Below are positions 21,883 through 35,000 of a DNA stretch of 35,000 nt, one piece after another. Position 1 is the first letter of the stretch; each line of letters begins with the position of its first letter. Both the position numbers and the translations under genes were made by a program. The DNA comes from Neocallimastix lanati (nom. inval.) (lineage: Eukaryota > Neocallimastigomycota > Neocallimastigomycetes > Neocallimastigales > Neocallimastigaceae): assembly GCA_016946835.1 (NCBI GenBank), contig JACVTC010000032.1, positions 1,337,501 through 1,372,500 on the forward strand, read 5' to 3'. Under the pieces are notes generated by a model. That model saw only the letters and a program-made list of their open reading frames with translations. It searched no databases and was not told where the DNA came from.

Positions 21883-22034
21883 GAATTCCTTTAAAAAAAA
21901 TCTTATAATCTGGAGGGGAAGTTTCGCTGTATATGGATTTTTTTCTGAGTTTGTGTATATCTTTATTTTGAATTACTTTTATTTTATATTACTATTAAAA
22001 CAATTAGTATGTTCAATTTGGGCAATTAAGATTT

Positions 22035-22084
<50 letters not shown>

Positions 22085-22181
22085 TACATGTAGTTGATGA
22101 ATGAATACATAAATAAAGATAATCTTCGCAATAATTGCTACTATAATATATGCATATATAATTCACGTATTCTAAAAATTA

Positions 22182-22244
<63 letters not shown>

Positions 22245-22316
22245 AAATAGTATATATTTTTAGAAAAAATATAAAAAAAAAACCTATTATACTTATTAAG
22301 TTTTATTTTATATATT
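21883..22316. repeat. Spacer with poly(T) and (AAAT) microsatellite
   Basis: Contains a T run of about 39 (22041-22079) and an (AAAT)n array at about 22180-22245. No gene is seen. Confidence 0.7.
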
Positions 22317-22821
22317 TTTTTTTTTTTTTTTAACACTGGGATTAATAAGAGGGAAGGATAAGCCTCCAGTCTATCCTTTAAACTTATCAGACTCTCATTA
22401 GATTAGTTACCATACAATTATGTTGTTGATTAGATCCTTTCTTTCTTTCTAAGAAAGGCTGATATTAAAAGAAATTCCATATATGCCACTTCATGGACTT
22501 CTTATCATTGATTTCTTGAACTATAATTGAGGGAGGAACAACTACATTAGTCCTTTCACTGTTCAAGTACTCTCTACATAAACACTTGCTAAACTATAAG
22601 TGTTTATGTAGAGAGTACTTATAGTTTAGCAACAGAAATACTTACCCTGGAGAGCAGACATCATTTTTATTTGTAGGAAAAGACACTCTAGGAAATAAAA
22701 ATCACCCCATATATTTTCAGGAGGTAGTTACGGGGTCGATCCAGAAACCTTATGTGTGTTGGTCCAGAGTACTAACCACCAGGATAAAACTGAAAAAACT
22801 GGAAATTTAGTAACGGTATAC
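22317..22821 (-). mobile_element. tRNA-derived SINE, copy 1
   Basis: On the minus strand the 5' region reads CCTGGTGGTTAGTACTCTGG (22783-22764), close to the A box and D arm of a eukaryotic tRNA. GGATCGACCCC (22742-22732) follows as a B box (consensus GWTCRANNC). The element runs to an A-rich tail at 22331-22317, so it has the tRNA-like head, body and poly(A) end of a SINE. A related copy lies at 33598-33900 in the same orientation. The body contains a nested inverted duplication at 22565-22630. No clear target duplication was found. It is noncoding and would depend on LINE machinery. Confidence 0.65.
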
Positions 22822-22983
22822 TGAAGCAAAATGGTTAGAAATATTTTAATATTACATATTTATAATAATTTATTATAAAAAATAAAAAATTAACAATATT
22901 TAATATTAATAAAAAATATGTTTAAATCAATTAAATATAATAAATTATTATAAATATAAATATTAAAATATTTAGTATTTTAT

Positions 22984-23014
<31 letters not shown>

Positions 23015-23139
23015 TTTTTTTTAATTAAAAAAAAAAAATAATAAATTTAATAAAAGAAGTTAATAAAAAATATAGAATTTATAGGTAAATAACATTTTGT
23101 TATTTTATTCAAATTCTTTTATAAAGTTAAGTAAAAACG
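22822..23139. other. AT-rich spacer
   Basis: Nothing recognised apart from a (TTA) microsatellite near 22988-23012. Confidence 0.55.
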
Positions 23140-23276
23140 AAACGAAACGAAACAAACAAACAAACAAATAAATAAACAAACAAACAAACAAACAAACAAA
23201 CAAACAAGCAAGCAAACGAACAAGCAAACGAACGAACGAACGAACAAACAAACGAACATAATAATAATAATAATAA
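23140..23276. repeat. (AAAC)/(GAAC)-type tetranucleotide array upstream of the golgin gene
   Basis: Tandem AACG, AAAC, AAGC and AACG units, ending in (AAT)n at about 23259-23274. The stretch is almost free of T on the plus strand, unusual in this window. It lies about 95-230 bp upstream of ATG 23371, so it may be in the 5' leader or promoter. Confidence 0.75.
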
Positions 23277-23370
23277 GGGTTAATTATTAAAATTTAAATT
23301 AGTTTTGGAAAACAAATAAATAAAAAAGTAAATACTATTGTAATAAAATATAATAAAATTATATATTAAA

Positions 23371-26677
<3,307 letters not shown>

Positions 26678-26846
26678 ATTTCATACTATTATCAAAAAAA
26701 AAAAAAAAAAAAAAAGTTTTTAGAAAGTAATAATTGTATAATGTATTTTATATAAATAATAATAATAATAACAATAATAATAATAATAATAATAATAATT
26801 ATAATAATAATAATAATTATAATAATAACAATAATAACAACAACAA

Positions 26847-26901
<55 letters not shown>

Positions 26902-27076
26902 CTAAATAAATAATAAATAAATAATAAATAAATAAATAAATAAATGTTAGATAAAATTAAACATTTCTTTTATTTAAACAAAACAAAATAATATTATCAA
27001 ACAAAAAAAAATTATTAAAATCATAACTATTTAACCTGTTATTATGATAATCAATATCATTTAAGGTAAAATAAAC
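26678..27076. repeat. Spacer with (AAT) and (AAAT) microsatellites
   Basis: After the golgin stop come a poly(A) run, an (AAT/AAC)n array (about 26756-26850) and an (AAAT)n array (about 26848-26945). No gene is seen. Confidence 0.8.
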
Positions 27077-27087
27077 ATATATAATAG

Positions 27088-27090
<3 letters not shown>

Positions 27091-27143
<53 letters not shown>

Positions 27144-27620
27144 CAGGGAAGAGAATACACTTCCAAAACTTTATTAATTTTATTTTAAAAAATACATGTA
27201 GGTGAAAAGTACATTTGAAATTAAAAATAAAAAAATTAAAAAATAAAAAAATAAAAAAGCTCGAAAATACTATGTATTTCGGCAAGTTGTACTATGCGGG
27301 AATTTTTCCCTTACTAACAAATAAAAAAGAAATAAAACCTAGAAGTAACATCTTTAAAATAGATAGTGTGGTGTCCACTAAACTCTCCCCGGATTCATCA
27401 TTTATTGAACTACTAGGGCAAGTTTCATTCTTCGTAGAAATAGATGACGATCCTGTATTATCATTATGCCTTATCGGTACGACGTCGACGCTCTTGGATA
27501 AGTTTGGTATTTTGCAATACCTATCAAATAATAGCTCAAACGAACTACTTATGATAGGTATTGCACTTGTTAAGAATTCCGCCAAGCCCACAATTTTTTG
27601 GAACAGGTGACTCAGATGAA
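27091..27620 (-). mobile_element. Retroposed cDNA copy with poly(A) tail and 14-bp target duplication
   Basis: The insert is flanked by a perfect 14-bp direct repeat ATATATAATAGAAT (27077-27090 and 27621-27634). On the minus strand it ends in 50 A residues (27140-27091), preceded 29 bases earlier by the polyadenylation signal AATAAA (27175-27170). These are the marks of target-primed reverse transcription of a polyadenylated RNA. The insert is distinctly less AT-rich than its surroundings. An open minus-strand frame runs from the 5' edge to TAG at about 27295-27293 (GLAEFLTSAIPIISSSFELL, DRYCKIPNLSKSVDVVPIRH, a Ser/Thr-rich part, then ILKMLLLGFISFLFV). It lacks a certain start and matches no family I know. 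The copy is probably 5'-truncated: either the 3' end of a LINE or a processed pseudogene. The plus-strand frame over the same bases is likely a shadow. Confidence 0.8.
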
Positions 27621-27634
27621 ATATATAATAGAAT

Positions 27635-28276
27635 AAAATATCAAATTCAAAAATAAAATAATTATAATAATAAAATTAATAATAAACTATATTATAATAA
27701 AAACAAATCAATCATAAATTTTAATTTTTTTAAATAAAATAAAATAACAATAAATATTTAATGATATAACATCAAAATAATAATATTTTTATATTTTTAA
27801 ATATTATGTTTTTTAAATATATTTTAATATTATATAATTTATCATTTTTTGTATTTCTACTATTTTGAACGAATTTTATAACTAATATTTTATTTGCATT
27901 TTTTCAAAAATAAATTTTTTTAACATTAAAATTTACAATATTTAGAAATTTAAAATGTTTTATAAAACTCGTTATAATCATCATTATCTTTTATTCACAA
28001 TTTAAATATCCATTATTTTTATTAAAATTATTATAGTTTTATATTTTACTAAATTTTAATCTTTTTCCTATTTACAAATATTAATTTCCCGATTTAAACT
28101 TTCATTCTTTCATCCAATTACTTAAATTTATTTACACAAATTTTGAAAATGTACCCTATATGTATTCTCAACACTTAAAATATATATATATTTTTTTAAT
28201 TTTATCTTTTATCCAATTTTTATTTGTTTTTATAATTTTTATTTCTGTAAATTTGCTTTAAACTACATTAGTGCAT
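27635..28276. other. AT-rich intergenic spacer, 3' side of RPL31
   Basis: No gene is seen. It includes the presumed 3' untranslated region of RPL31 (minus strand, from 28276 downwards). Confidence 0.6.
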
Positions 28277-28796
28277 TTAAGCTTCTTCTTCAACAACTTG
28301 AGTTTGAAGACCTATATTTTTAACATTATATTATTATAAACGATTATCCATTAATATCATATAAATTTTTTATATTAATTACAATTATTTAAATGTTTAC
28401 CCTTGAAGGAAGCAACTGGAACGTAGCTAACGTAAGTGTAGAGCTTTTCTTTGGCTTCTTCATCATCGTTACGACGGCGTGATAATCTGACACGAACACG
28501 GTGTGGGACGGTCTTAATACCACGAGTCCAAATTTCCTTATTAAGTTGTGGGTCAAGACGAACATCAGAAGTCTTCATAGCTTCAGCAGCAAACTTACGG
28601 ATGGCCTTCATGGCTTGTGGGGCACGCTTCTTGAAGGACCTTTCATTTATTTATTTATTAATAAACATATTAATAATCAACAATACTGAACATTGCTTTA
28701 TCTATTCTATAACACTTACTTTCCGTGAACAAGCTTGTGAAGGTGGATGGTGTATTCACGTGTAACCACAGCGTCAATAGTCTTGTTAGTGGCCAT
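28277..28796 (-). CDS. RPL31: 60S ribosomal protein L31 (eL31), three exons
   Basis: Exons on the minus strand: 28796-28720, 28639-28401 and 28311-28277, with introns of 80 and 89 bp (donors GTAAGT and GTAAAC, acceptors AAAG and ATAG). Splicing gives 116 residues, normal for eL31. The protein starts [20 protein letters not shown], continues [20 protein letters not shown], and contains the family signature [20 protein letters not shown] followed by [20 protein letters not shown]; it ends [14 protein letters not shown]. eL31 sits near the exit of the peptide tunnel on the large subunit. Codons are richer in G/C at third positions than in neighbouring genes, as expected for a highly expressed gene. 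Intron 1 splits the Lys codon in HGK and intron 2 a Gly codon near the C-terminus; phases agree at both junctions. Confidence 0.97.
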
Positions 28797-29566
28797 CTAT
28801 TATATAATAACAATAATATATTTAATTTAAAGTCGAAAAATTTAAACTCGTTTATTCATCCATCATTTATATTTAATAATTTATATTCAAAAAAAATTCA
28901 ACTATTAATTACTTATTTACATTAACTATTTAAATAAATTAAACAGTTATTCACTAATATACAATTATAATAACACAATCACTTTTTCAAAATTTATTCA
29001 TTTTACCTCAATTAATTTTCACTTCTTTAAAAATATAAAAATAAAAGACTGTGAATAATTTAAAAAAGAATGAACAAAATGGATCATGAACTTTGTCATT
29101 ACAAAAACAAAATTATCTCTTAATTATGATTGGCTCTTTTAATATTTATTATTAATATATAAAGACAAAAACATCCAATCATATTAATTTATTAAAACAT
29201 TTATTATACGAAATATTTTTTTATTTCTTTTCTTTTTTTTAAAAAGTTTCAAAATTAAAATTTTTATTAAAGTTAAACTTTAATTTAATATTTTAAAAAT
29301 TTCTCGAAAATGATGTAATAAATAAAGTTTAAAATAATACTTTTTTGTATATATATATATAAAAGAATATTTGTTATATTATAAAATATTAAATAATTTA
29401 AAATAATATCATTATATTCAAAAATATTTATCAAAATTTATATATATATAACATTTTATTTTTTATGTTATTATTATTATTATTTTTTTTTGTTTTATTT
29501 TGTTTTGTTTTAATGATAATAATAATATTTTTTTATATTTTTAATATAAATATTTTAAATATTTCA
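28797..29566. promoter_or_regulatory. RPL31 upstream region with paired CCAAT boxes
   Basis: No coding sequence is seen between RPL31 and the 3' end of the next gene. Two CCAAT boxes occur in opposite orientation: GATTGG at 29128-29133 and CCAATC at 29175-29180, about 330-385 bp upstream of the RPL31 ATG. CCAAT boxes bind the HAP/NF-Y complex in fungi. A role here is only suggested by position. The part near 29461-29560 is T-rich and is the 3' flank of the HTATIP2-like gene. Confidence 0.3.
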
Positions 29567-31933
29567 TTATTTGTTTTCTTCCTTTTTACTTTCTTCTATC
29601 TGGTCTTCAGTATCATTTTCAAATCCTGGAATGTCAGTTCTTTTTGCTAATTCACAGGCAGCTTTATTTTCTAAAATTTCAACTACGTTACCATTGTCGT
29701 CTGGTTTTTCATTGGATGGAACTTGAGTAATACGAACCATAGCTTTAGCAAGAATATCTACTGAGATACCGACTCTATCAAAGGTAATGTAATTTATACC
29801 TTTGGCAAAGAAAGCAGAAATGTTTTCGAGTGGTCTTGAATCATGTCCACGATTGAATAATTGACCTGGTCTGAAAATAGAAAGTCTTGAAAATTTCATA
29901 TCCTTAAGGTCTTCTTCAATTTGTCCTTTAGTTTTAACATATAAAAATGAAGATTTGGGATTTGAACCAACAGCAGAAAGAAGAATAAAATGTAATTTGG
30001 AATCAGGATTTACTTCTTTGAAAATTTTTGAAGCATTAATAACATCTTTAGGAATTTATATAAATATATAAATACATTATTATTGAATAACTATTAAAAA
30101 GTATTTATAAAAAAAATGTATATTTCTAAAATTTAGATAATTACAATCATGGTCGATTTTATAAAAATTATCAGCGCTACCAGCTTGTTTTCTAATATAA
30201 TATAAAATAATAATTAAATTTTTATTTTAATATAACACATTAATAAAAAATTTAAAACTAATATAAATTTTAAAATAAAATTATTTATATATACCTAGTA
30301 CTTCCAAGGCATGAAAACATATGTCTTTTTTTTTATTTTATTTTATTTTTTTTTATTTATTTGCGTATATATAAAAATTAAAATAATATTTAATAATATA
30401 TATATAAATTATATTATAAATACATACGTATGACCTTTGAAAGCCTCCTTGAAATCTTCAATTTTTTCAAAATTTACAACTTGCTGAACCTTTATTATTT
30501 AAAATTTTATCATAAATATATTATTTTATTTTATATTTATTTTTAATTTATTATAATTTTTTATGAACGAATGTATGATACATACTAAACGATCTTTGTT
30601 AGGTCCTTGATAATCGAATTCTCTTCTTGCAACTGAAGTAACTTTATTGAAGAGACCACATTTTAATAATTCATTAACAACATGAACACCAGTGGCACCT
30701 TTTAGTTTTATAATCATTATTTTATGTATGAATAAATGGTTTTATTTTATTGATAACAACACATATTGTTTAAATAATTAATTGAATAAAATTGTAAATT
30801 TAAAAATTTATATTAATAAACATATTTTTATTTTATTCGTATTATAATTTATTTTTATTTTTATTTTTATTTTATTTTATTTTATTTTATTTTATTTTAT
30901 TCAATCTGTACTCTATATTCATATTCTACTATTTATTTTATTTTATTTTATTTTATTTTATTTTATTTTATTTTATTCAATCTGTAATTTATATTCATAT
31001 TCTACTATTTATTTTATTTTATTTTATTTTATTTTATTTTATTTTATTCAATCTGTAATTTATATTCATATTCTACTATTTATTTTATTTTATTTTATTT
31101 TATTTTATTTTATTTTATTTTATTTTATTTTATTCAATCTGTAATTTATATTCATATTCTACTATTTATTTTATTTATTTATTTTATTTTATTTATTTTA
31201 TTTTATTTTATTTTATTTTATTTTATTTTATTTATTTTATTTTATTTTATTTTATTTTATTTTATTTTATTTTATTTTATTTTATTTTATTTTATTTTAT
31301 TTTATTTTATTTTATTTTATTTTATTTTATTTTATTTTATTTTATTTTATTTTATTTTATTTTATTTTATTTTATTTTATTTTATTTTATTTTATTTTAT
31401 TTTATTTTATTTTATTTTATTTTATTTTATTTTATTTTATTTTATTTTATTTTATTTATTTTATTTTATTTTATTTTATTTTATTTTATTTTATTTTATT
31501 TTATTTTATTTTATTTTATTTTATTTTATTTTATTTTATTTTATTTTATTTTATTTTATTTTATTTTATTTTATTTTATTTTATTTTATTTTATTTTATT
31601 TTATTTTATTTTATTTTATTTTATTTTATTTTATTTTATTTTATTTTATTTTATTTTATTTTATTCAATCAGTACTCTATATTCATATTCTACTATTTAT
31701 TTTATTTTATTTTATTCAATCAGTACTCTATATTCATATTCTACTATTTATTTTATTTTATTTTATTTTATTTTATTTTATTTTATTTTATTTTATTTTA
31801 TTCAATCAGTACTCTATATTCATATTCTACTATTTATTTTATTTTATTTTATTTTATTTTTTTTTTTTTTTTTTTTGTTTTAAAAATCTAATAATTTATT
31901 ACCAGTTGAACCAATAACTAAAGCAGAAGACAT
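29567..31933 (-). CDS. HTATIP2: HTATIP2/TIP30-like short-chain oxidoreductase, six exons
   Basis: Minus-strand exons: 31933-31903, 30698-30586, 30489-30428, 30324-30295, 30191-30145 and 30045-29567, joined in frame to 253 residues (human HTATIP2 has 242). The N-terminus MSSALVIGSTGATG carries the glycine-rich NAD(P)-binding loop (G8, G11, G14), split by intron 1. Then come VNELLKCGLFNKVTSVARRE, FEKIEDFKEAFKGHT, CLGSTRKQAGSADNFYKIDH, and the catalytic set S118 (LLSAVGS) with Y130xxxK134 (YVKTKG), as in atypical short-chain dehydrogenases. RLSIFRPGQLFNRGHDSRPL and the ENKA motif near the C-terminus match the family. A charged tail (TEDQIEESKKEENK) ends it. A NADPH-linked role is expected; the substrate is unknown. 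Introns 2-5 are about 96-103 bp with GTATGT/GTATAT/GTAATT donors. Intron 1 is 1,204 bp and almost all satellite. The bare frame from 30717 (MIIKLKGATG) is not the true start. Confidence 0.93.
30840..31866. repeat. TTTTA satellite with interspersed 36-bp units, in intron 1 of the HTATIP2-like gene
   Basis: About 1 kb of (TTTTA)n on the plus strand, broken by seven near-identical units that start TTCAATC and end CATATTCTACTATTTA. The units start at 30900, 30976, 31047, 31133, 31664, 31715 and 31801. The unbroken pentamer block between the fourth and fifth units is about 490 bp. Units 2-4 read CTGTAATTTAT, units 5-7 read CAGTACTCTAT, and unit 1 is intermediate (CTGTACTCTAT). A T run (about 31857-31876) separates the array from exon 1. 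Confidence 0.95.
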
Positions 31934-32166
31934 TTTTTAAATTCTTTGGATATTTAATTTTTTTTTATTTAAAAAAAAAAATAAAAAAAAAAATTAAATT
32001 ATTGTTAAAAAATAAAAAAAATAAAAAATAAAAATAAAAATAAAGGAAATAATATTTATAAAAAAAAAATAAACTTTTCATTGATAATATTGATAATGAC
32101 AAATTAATTAAATTTTAATTAATTTAATAGTATTAATATATTCAACCATTAATTTTTATAAATCTT

Positions 32167-32203
<37 letters not shown>

Positions 32204-32484
32204 TATATAATGAAATTTAAAATTTTATAATTATGTATACTTTATTAATATATTTTATGATAGAAAATTACCATGAAAATGAGCTACATGCTTTTATATC
32301 CTTACAATGTGGCTTATATATTAATTTAATTCCATCACATTAAAATACATTCAATCACTTATTTTACGTAATCTGATAATTTTTTTTTTCAAATTCGTTT
32401 TATATTATATTTATTATGTTGATTTTATTATCCCGTATAATAATTATAATAATTATATACTTAATATAAATTTTTTATTAATTC

Positions 32485-32539
<55 letters not shown>

Positions 32540-33041
32540 GGTTCATGAATTAATAAATAATCTTTAATACATTTTAAATTATTAAAATCAAACATTTATT
32601 CTATATTAAAAAGAAAAAAATAAAGGTTAAGATTTCACTATTACCAATATTGATGGTCAACACTTATATCTTTAAGATTATTAATATTGCACAATTATAA
32701 TGAATTTGATTGTATTTTGGTCTGTTTCTTAAAATCCATATTATATTATTTTTATTTTAAAAACATTAATTTTCAAAAAAAAAAAAAAAAAAAAAAAAAT
32801 AACAATTATTTGAAATAATCAATATGTGTATTACACATATATCAAACTACCAAAACTGTTAATATATATCTAATATGTGCTATCAGAGTTCACCGAATAT
32901 GTATGTTACAGCATCGTTTGAATATAAGTTATTGCAAGGTTTATGCAATATACTATTATATATATATCAACTATAAAATCTATATTGTTAATTAATTATA
33001 TTGCTTAGATATATATATTAATATACTGTCCTGATTGTATT
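31934..33041. other. AT-rich spacer upstream of the HTATIP2-like gene
   Basis: Presumed promoter side of the minus-strand gene. It holds A-rich runs (31970-32060), T and A runs (32169-32196, 32776-32799) and an (AT)n array (about 32489-32521). No gene is seen. Confidence 0.6.
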
Positions 33042-33155
33042 GGTATTTGGATGGCTATTTATACTAAAATTTAGTACCAAAACCATACCATTCAACAAAG
33101 CTTCAAACACCTATGATTGATATACGATGATAGTAGTTTAGCCATCCAAATATCC
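33042..33155. repeat. Short inverted repeat, about 114 bp
   Basis: GGTATTTGGATGGCTA (33042-33057) is matched inverted by TAGCCATCCAAATATCC (33139-33155) with one change, enclosing about 80 bp that is less AT-rich than its surroundings. It could be a small MITE or a hairpin transcript. Confidence 0.5.
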
Positions 33156-33285
33156 TATTAATTTAACGCATATCATATATATAAACAATATCATATATAT
33201 ATATATATATAAATAATATACATCAACGATATATAATTAATATAATAGTTTAAATAAAACCATTATATAAATATAATAAATATTA

Positions 33286-33400
33286 TTAAAATATTATTTA
33301 AATATTATTAAAATTAATAAATATTATTAAAATTAATAAATATTATTAAAATTAATAAATATTATTAAAATTAATAAATATTATTAAAATATATTAAAAT
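33286..33400. repeat. 19-bp tandem repeat
   Basis: About five units of AATAAATATTATTAAAATT in tandem, followed by degenerate versions to about 33470. The surrounding 33156-33597 holds no gene. Confidence 0.75.
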
Positions 33401-33597
33401 AATATAATAAATATTATAAAATAATATTAAAATAACATTAAAATAATATATAAATATATAAATAATAGTAAAATATAGTTTTTAACGTAGTTATAATAAC
33501 ATGTTTTGATGATTTACACAATATTGTAATTTATTAGTTTGATTGATATATAATTAAGAATATATCAGCTAATATGAAAAGATATTCCCTATATATC

Positions 33598-33900
33598 GCT
33601 TTATACTACGGATTATTTTTAAGTGATTTCTTGAACTCTATCATCGAATGAAGGAAAACATCATTAATCCTCTCACAGATCAAGTGCTCTCTGCACTAGC
33701 ACTTATATAGTTTAGTAACAGGAATGCTTTCCATAGGGACATCAACTTCATTTATAGAGAAAAACGACCTGGGATGATGAAAATAGCTCAATATAAATTT
33801 AGGAGGTAGTTGAGGGTTCGACTCATATATTTTATTTGTGTTAGCCCGGAATGGTACTAACCACCAGGATAAAAACCGGAAAAACTATACATTAGTATAC
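33598..33900 (-). mobile_element. tRNA-derived SINE, copy 2
   Basis: Shares many blocks with 22450-22821: TGATTTCTTGAACT, AGTTTAG.AACAG, AGGAGGTAGTT, TACTAACCACCAGGATAAAA, and a final GTATAC. Read on the minus strand the A-box-like CCTGGTGGTTAGTAC is intact, and the B-box region reads GAGTCGAACCC, slightly off consensus. Divergence from copy 1 is considerable, and no poly(A) tail or target duplication can be recognised, so it is an older copy. It lacks the inverted duplication present in copy 1. Confidence 0.6.
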
Positions 33901-34659
33901 ACATAAAAGTATAAAATAATTAAGAAAATTAGCTAAAAGTGAAAATCATAATACATGAGAATGGATATTTAACCATAAATATATAATTAAAATATAAATA
34001 AAACGAAACAATAATTTTTTATTTTGAAATTATTATACATACTGATAAAAAGAAGGGCTTAGCAAGAGAGAAGTTAGTAAATGAAAAAAGTATATTATAA
34101 TATTCTAAATTAGTATAGACTTAAGTGTAATAAAATACTTTGGAGAAAACATACTTTAAGAATTATATTTAAATTAAGTATTATTTGATAATATAATTTA
34201 TTTAAGTTAACGACTGTAAAAAAAAATAATTATATTAATAGAACTATTATTACAAAATAAAACCTCAAATACTTTTTATTTTATCAATTTATTTTCTTTG
34301 AGGGTGATTTAATAATATTATCCTTTTCCTCGCTTGTTTTTCTGTTTATTACAAATATAAATACTTTCGTCATAAAGTATCAAATTGGTAGAGAATCCTG
34401 GTGAGGCAAGATGAAATATTATGACAATAATAATTGAAAAGATAATAATCTTTAAAGTCTTCAAACTGTTTTAAAAACAAAACAAAAAAAAATAATAATT
34501 TATGTAATCATTATTTTAAGCAAAAATTTATACTCCATTTTATTCTTTATTATTTTCTTAATTAAGTTTTATATATGTAAATATAATTTTAACTGTAAAT
34601 TCAATAATTTTATTTACATTTTAAAAAGAAAAACTGCATTTTGTTATTACAAAATAAAT
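33901..34659. other. AT-rich spacer
   Basis: No gene or structured RNA recognised. Confidence 0.5.
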
Positions 34660-34791
34660 ATATATACCTTACGAAATAGTAGATACTGCGAAATTAAAGA
34701 GAGTTCTATCACTACTCTCTTGGAGGAGGACTTCATCCGAATTATGGAGCTCTATGATATTGCAGAAAAAAAGAGGTCTTCAATTGGGTGA
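34660..34791 (+). pseudogene. Possible coding scrap
   Basis: An open stretch reads IYTLRNSRYCEIKESSITTL then LEEDFIRIMELYDIAEKKRS and stops at TGA 34789-34791. A protein-like remainder (VREEVEENIHI) follows in the same frame. The base composition is less AT-rich than the neighbourhood, as in the other decayed coding pieces. No start codon, splice site or family is recognised, so it may be part of an unseen gene or a dead mobile element. Confidence 0.25.
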
Positions 34792-35000
34792 GAGAAGAGG
34801 TAGAAGAAAATATACATATAATTTAATTGAATGAAATGACCAATAAAATAAGTATTATACTTTGGAAGCTATACAATCTAGTATAGAAAATTATTTAAAT
34901 ATTACTGTTAGTTAAAAATGAGCAATAGTCATGAGTTTGAGGATTAATTATAGGGAATTTGTAAAAAGGTTCAACTCTCGCCATAGAAATTTATATAAAG

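Noticed and set aside
22732-22783. A true tRNA gene
   Set aside because: A- and B-box-like segments exist, but no cloverleaf with acceptor stem can be folded; a SINE head explains them better.
28451-28925. Plus-strand frames over RPL31
   Set aside because: Shadows of the well-supported minus-strand ribosomal protein gene.

Overview
The window looks like nuclear DNA of a eukaryote with an extreme AT bias. It has long homopolymer and microsatellite tracts, GT..AG introns of about 80-110 bases with GTAAGT or GTATGT-type donors, and one-copy eukaryotic genes (ribosomal protein L31, a GRIP-domain golgin, an HTATIP2-like oxidoreductase). The base composition, the fungal-type short introns and the FLYWCH-MULE and Ty1/copia relics fit an anaerobic gut fungus (Neocallimastigomycota) best. 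This is an inference. Other AT-rich protists or early fungi are not excluded by sequence alone.

Layout. 1-653: last three exons of a gene that begins outside the window. 654-2968: AT-rich spacer with a small LINE endonuclease fragment. 2969-4466: three related Mutator-type miniature elements (MITEs), two with perfect 9-bp target duplications. 4467-6713: 3' part of a decayed Ty1/copia retrotransposon on the minus strand, joined to a decayed MULE transposase (6718-7340). 7781-13446: a large composite MULE with inverted arms of more than 1.2 kb. It holds a nearly intact FLYWCH-MULE transposase with one frameshift, a second inverted and truncated transposase copy, and in the loop a gene for a secreted cysteine-rich protein interrupted by one stop codon. 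13447-19057: a 5.6-kb gene desert with one foldback repeat.

19058-20011: single-exon gene of unknown function. 20012-22316: decayed coding fragments. 22317-22821: tRNA-derived SINE. 23371-26677: four-exon golgin with a C-terminal GRIP domain, whose first intron is mostly a (TAA) microsatellite of about 230 units. 27091-27620: a 5'-truncated retrocopy with a 50-base poly(A) tail and a 14-bp target duplication. 28277-28796: RPL31 (three exons). 29567-31933: HTATIP2-like short-chain oxidoreductase (six exons), whose first intron is a TTTTA satellite with a regular 36-bp insert. 31934-35000: AT-rich spacer with a hairpin, a tandem repeat, a second SINE copy and a possible coding scrap.

The housekeeping genes are unrelated to one another in function and simply sit side by side. 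The most notable structure is the MULE family of the first 13 kb: the autonomous-type element and the MITEs share a subterminal motif close to TTGCATTTCGCC, and the largest element appears to carry a host-type secreted-protein gene between its inverted arms. All exon junctions given here come from reading splice sites and reading-frame phase by eye.
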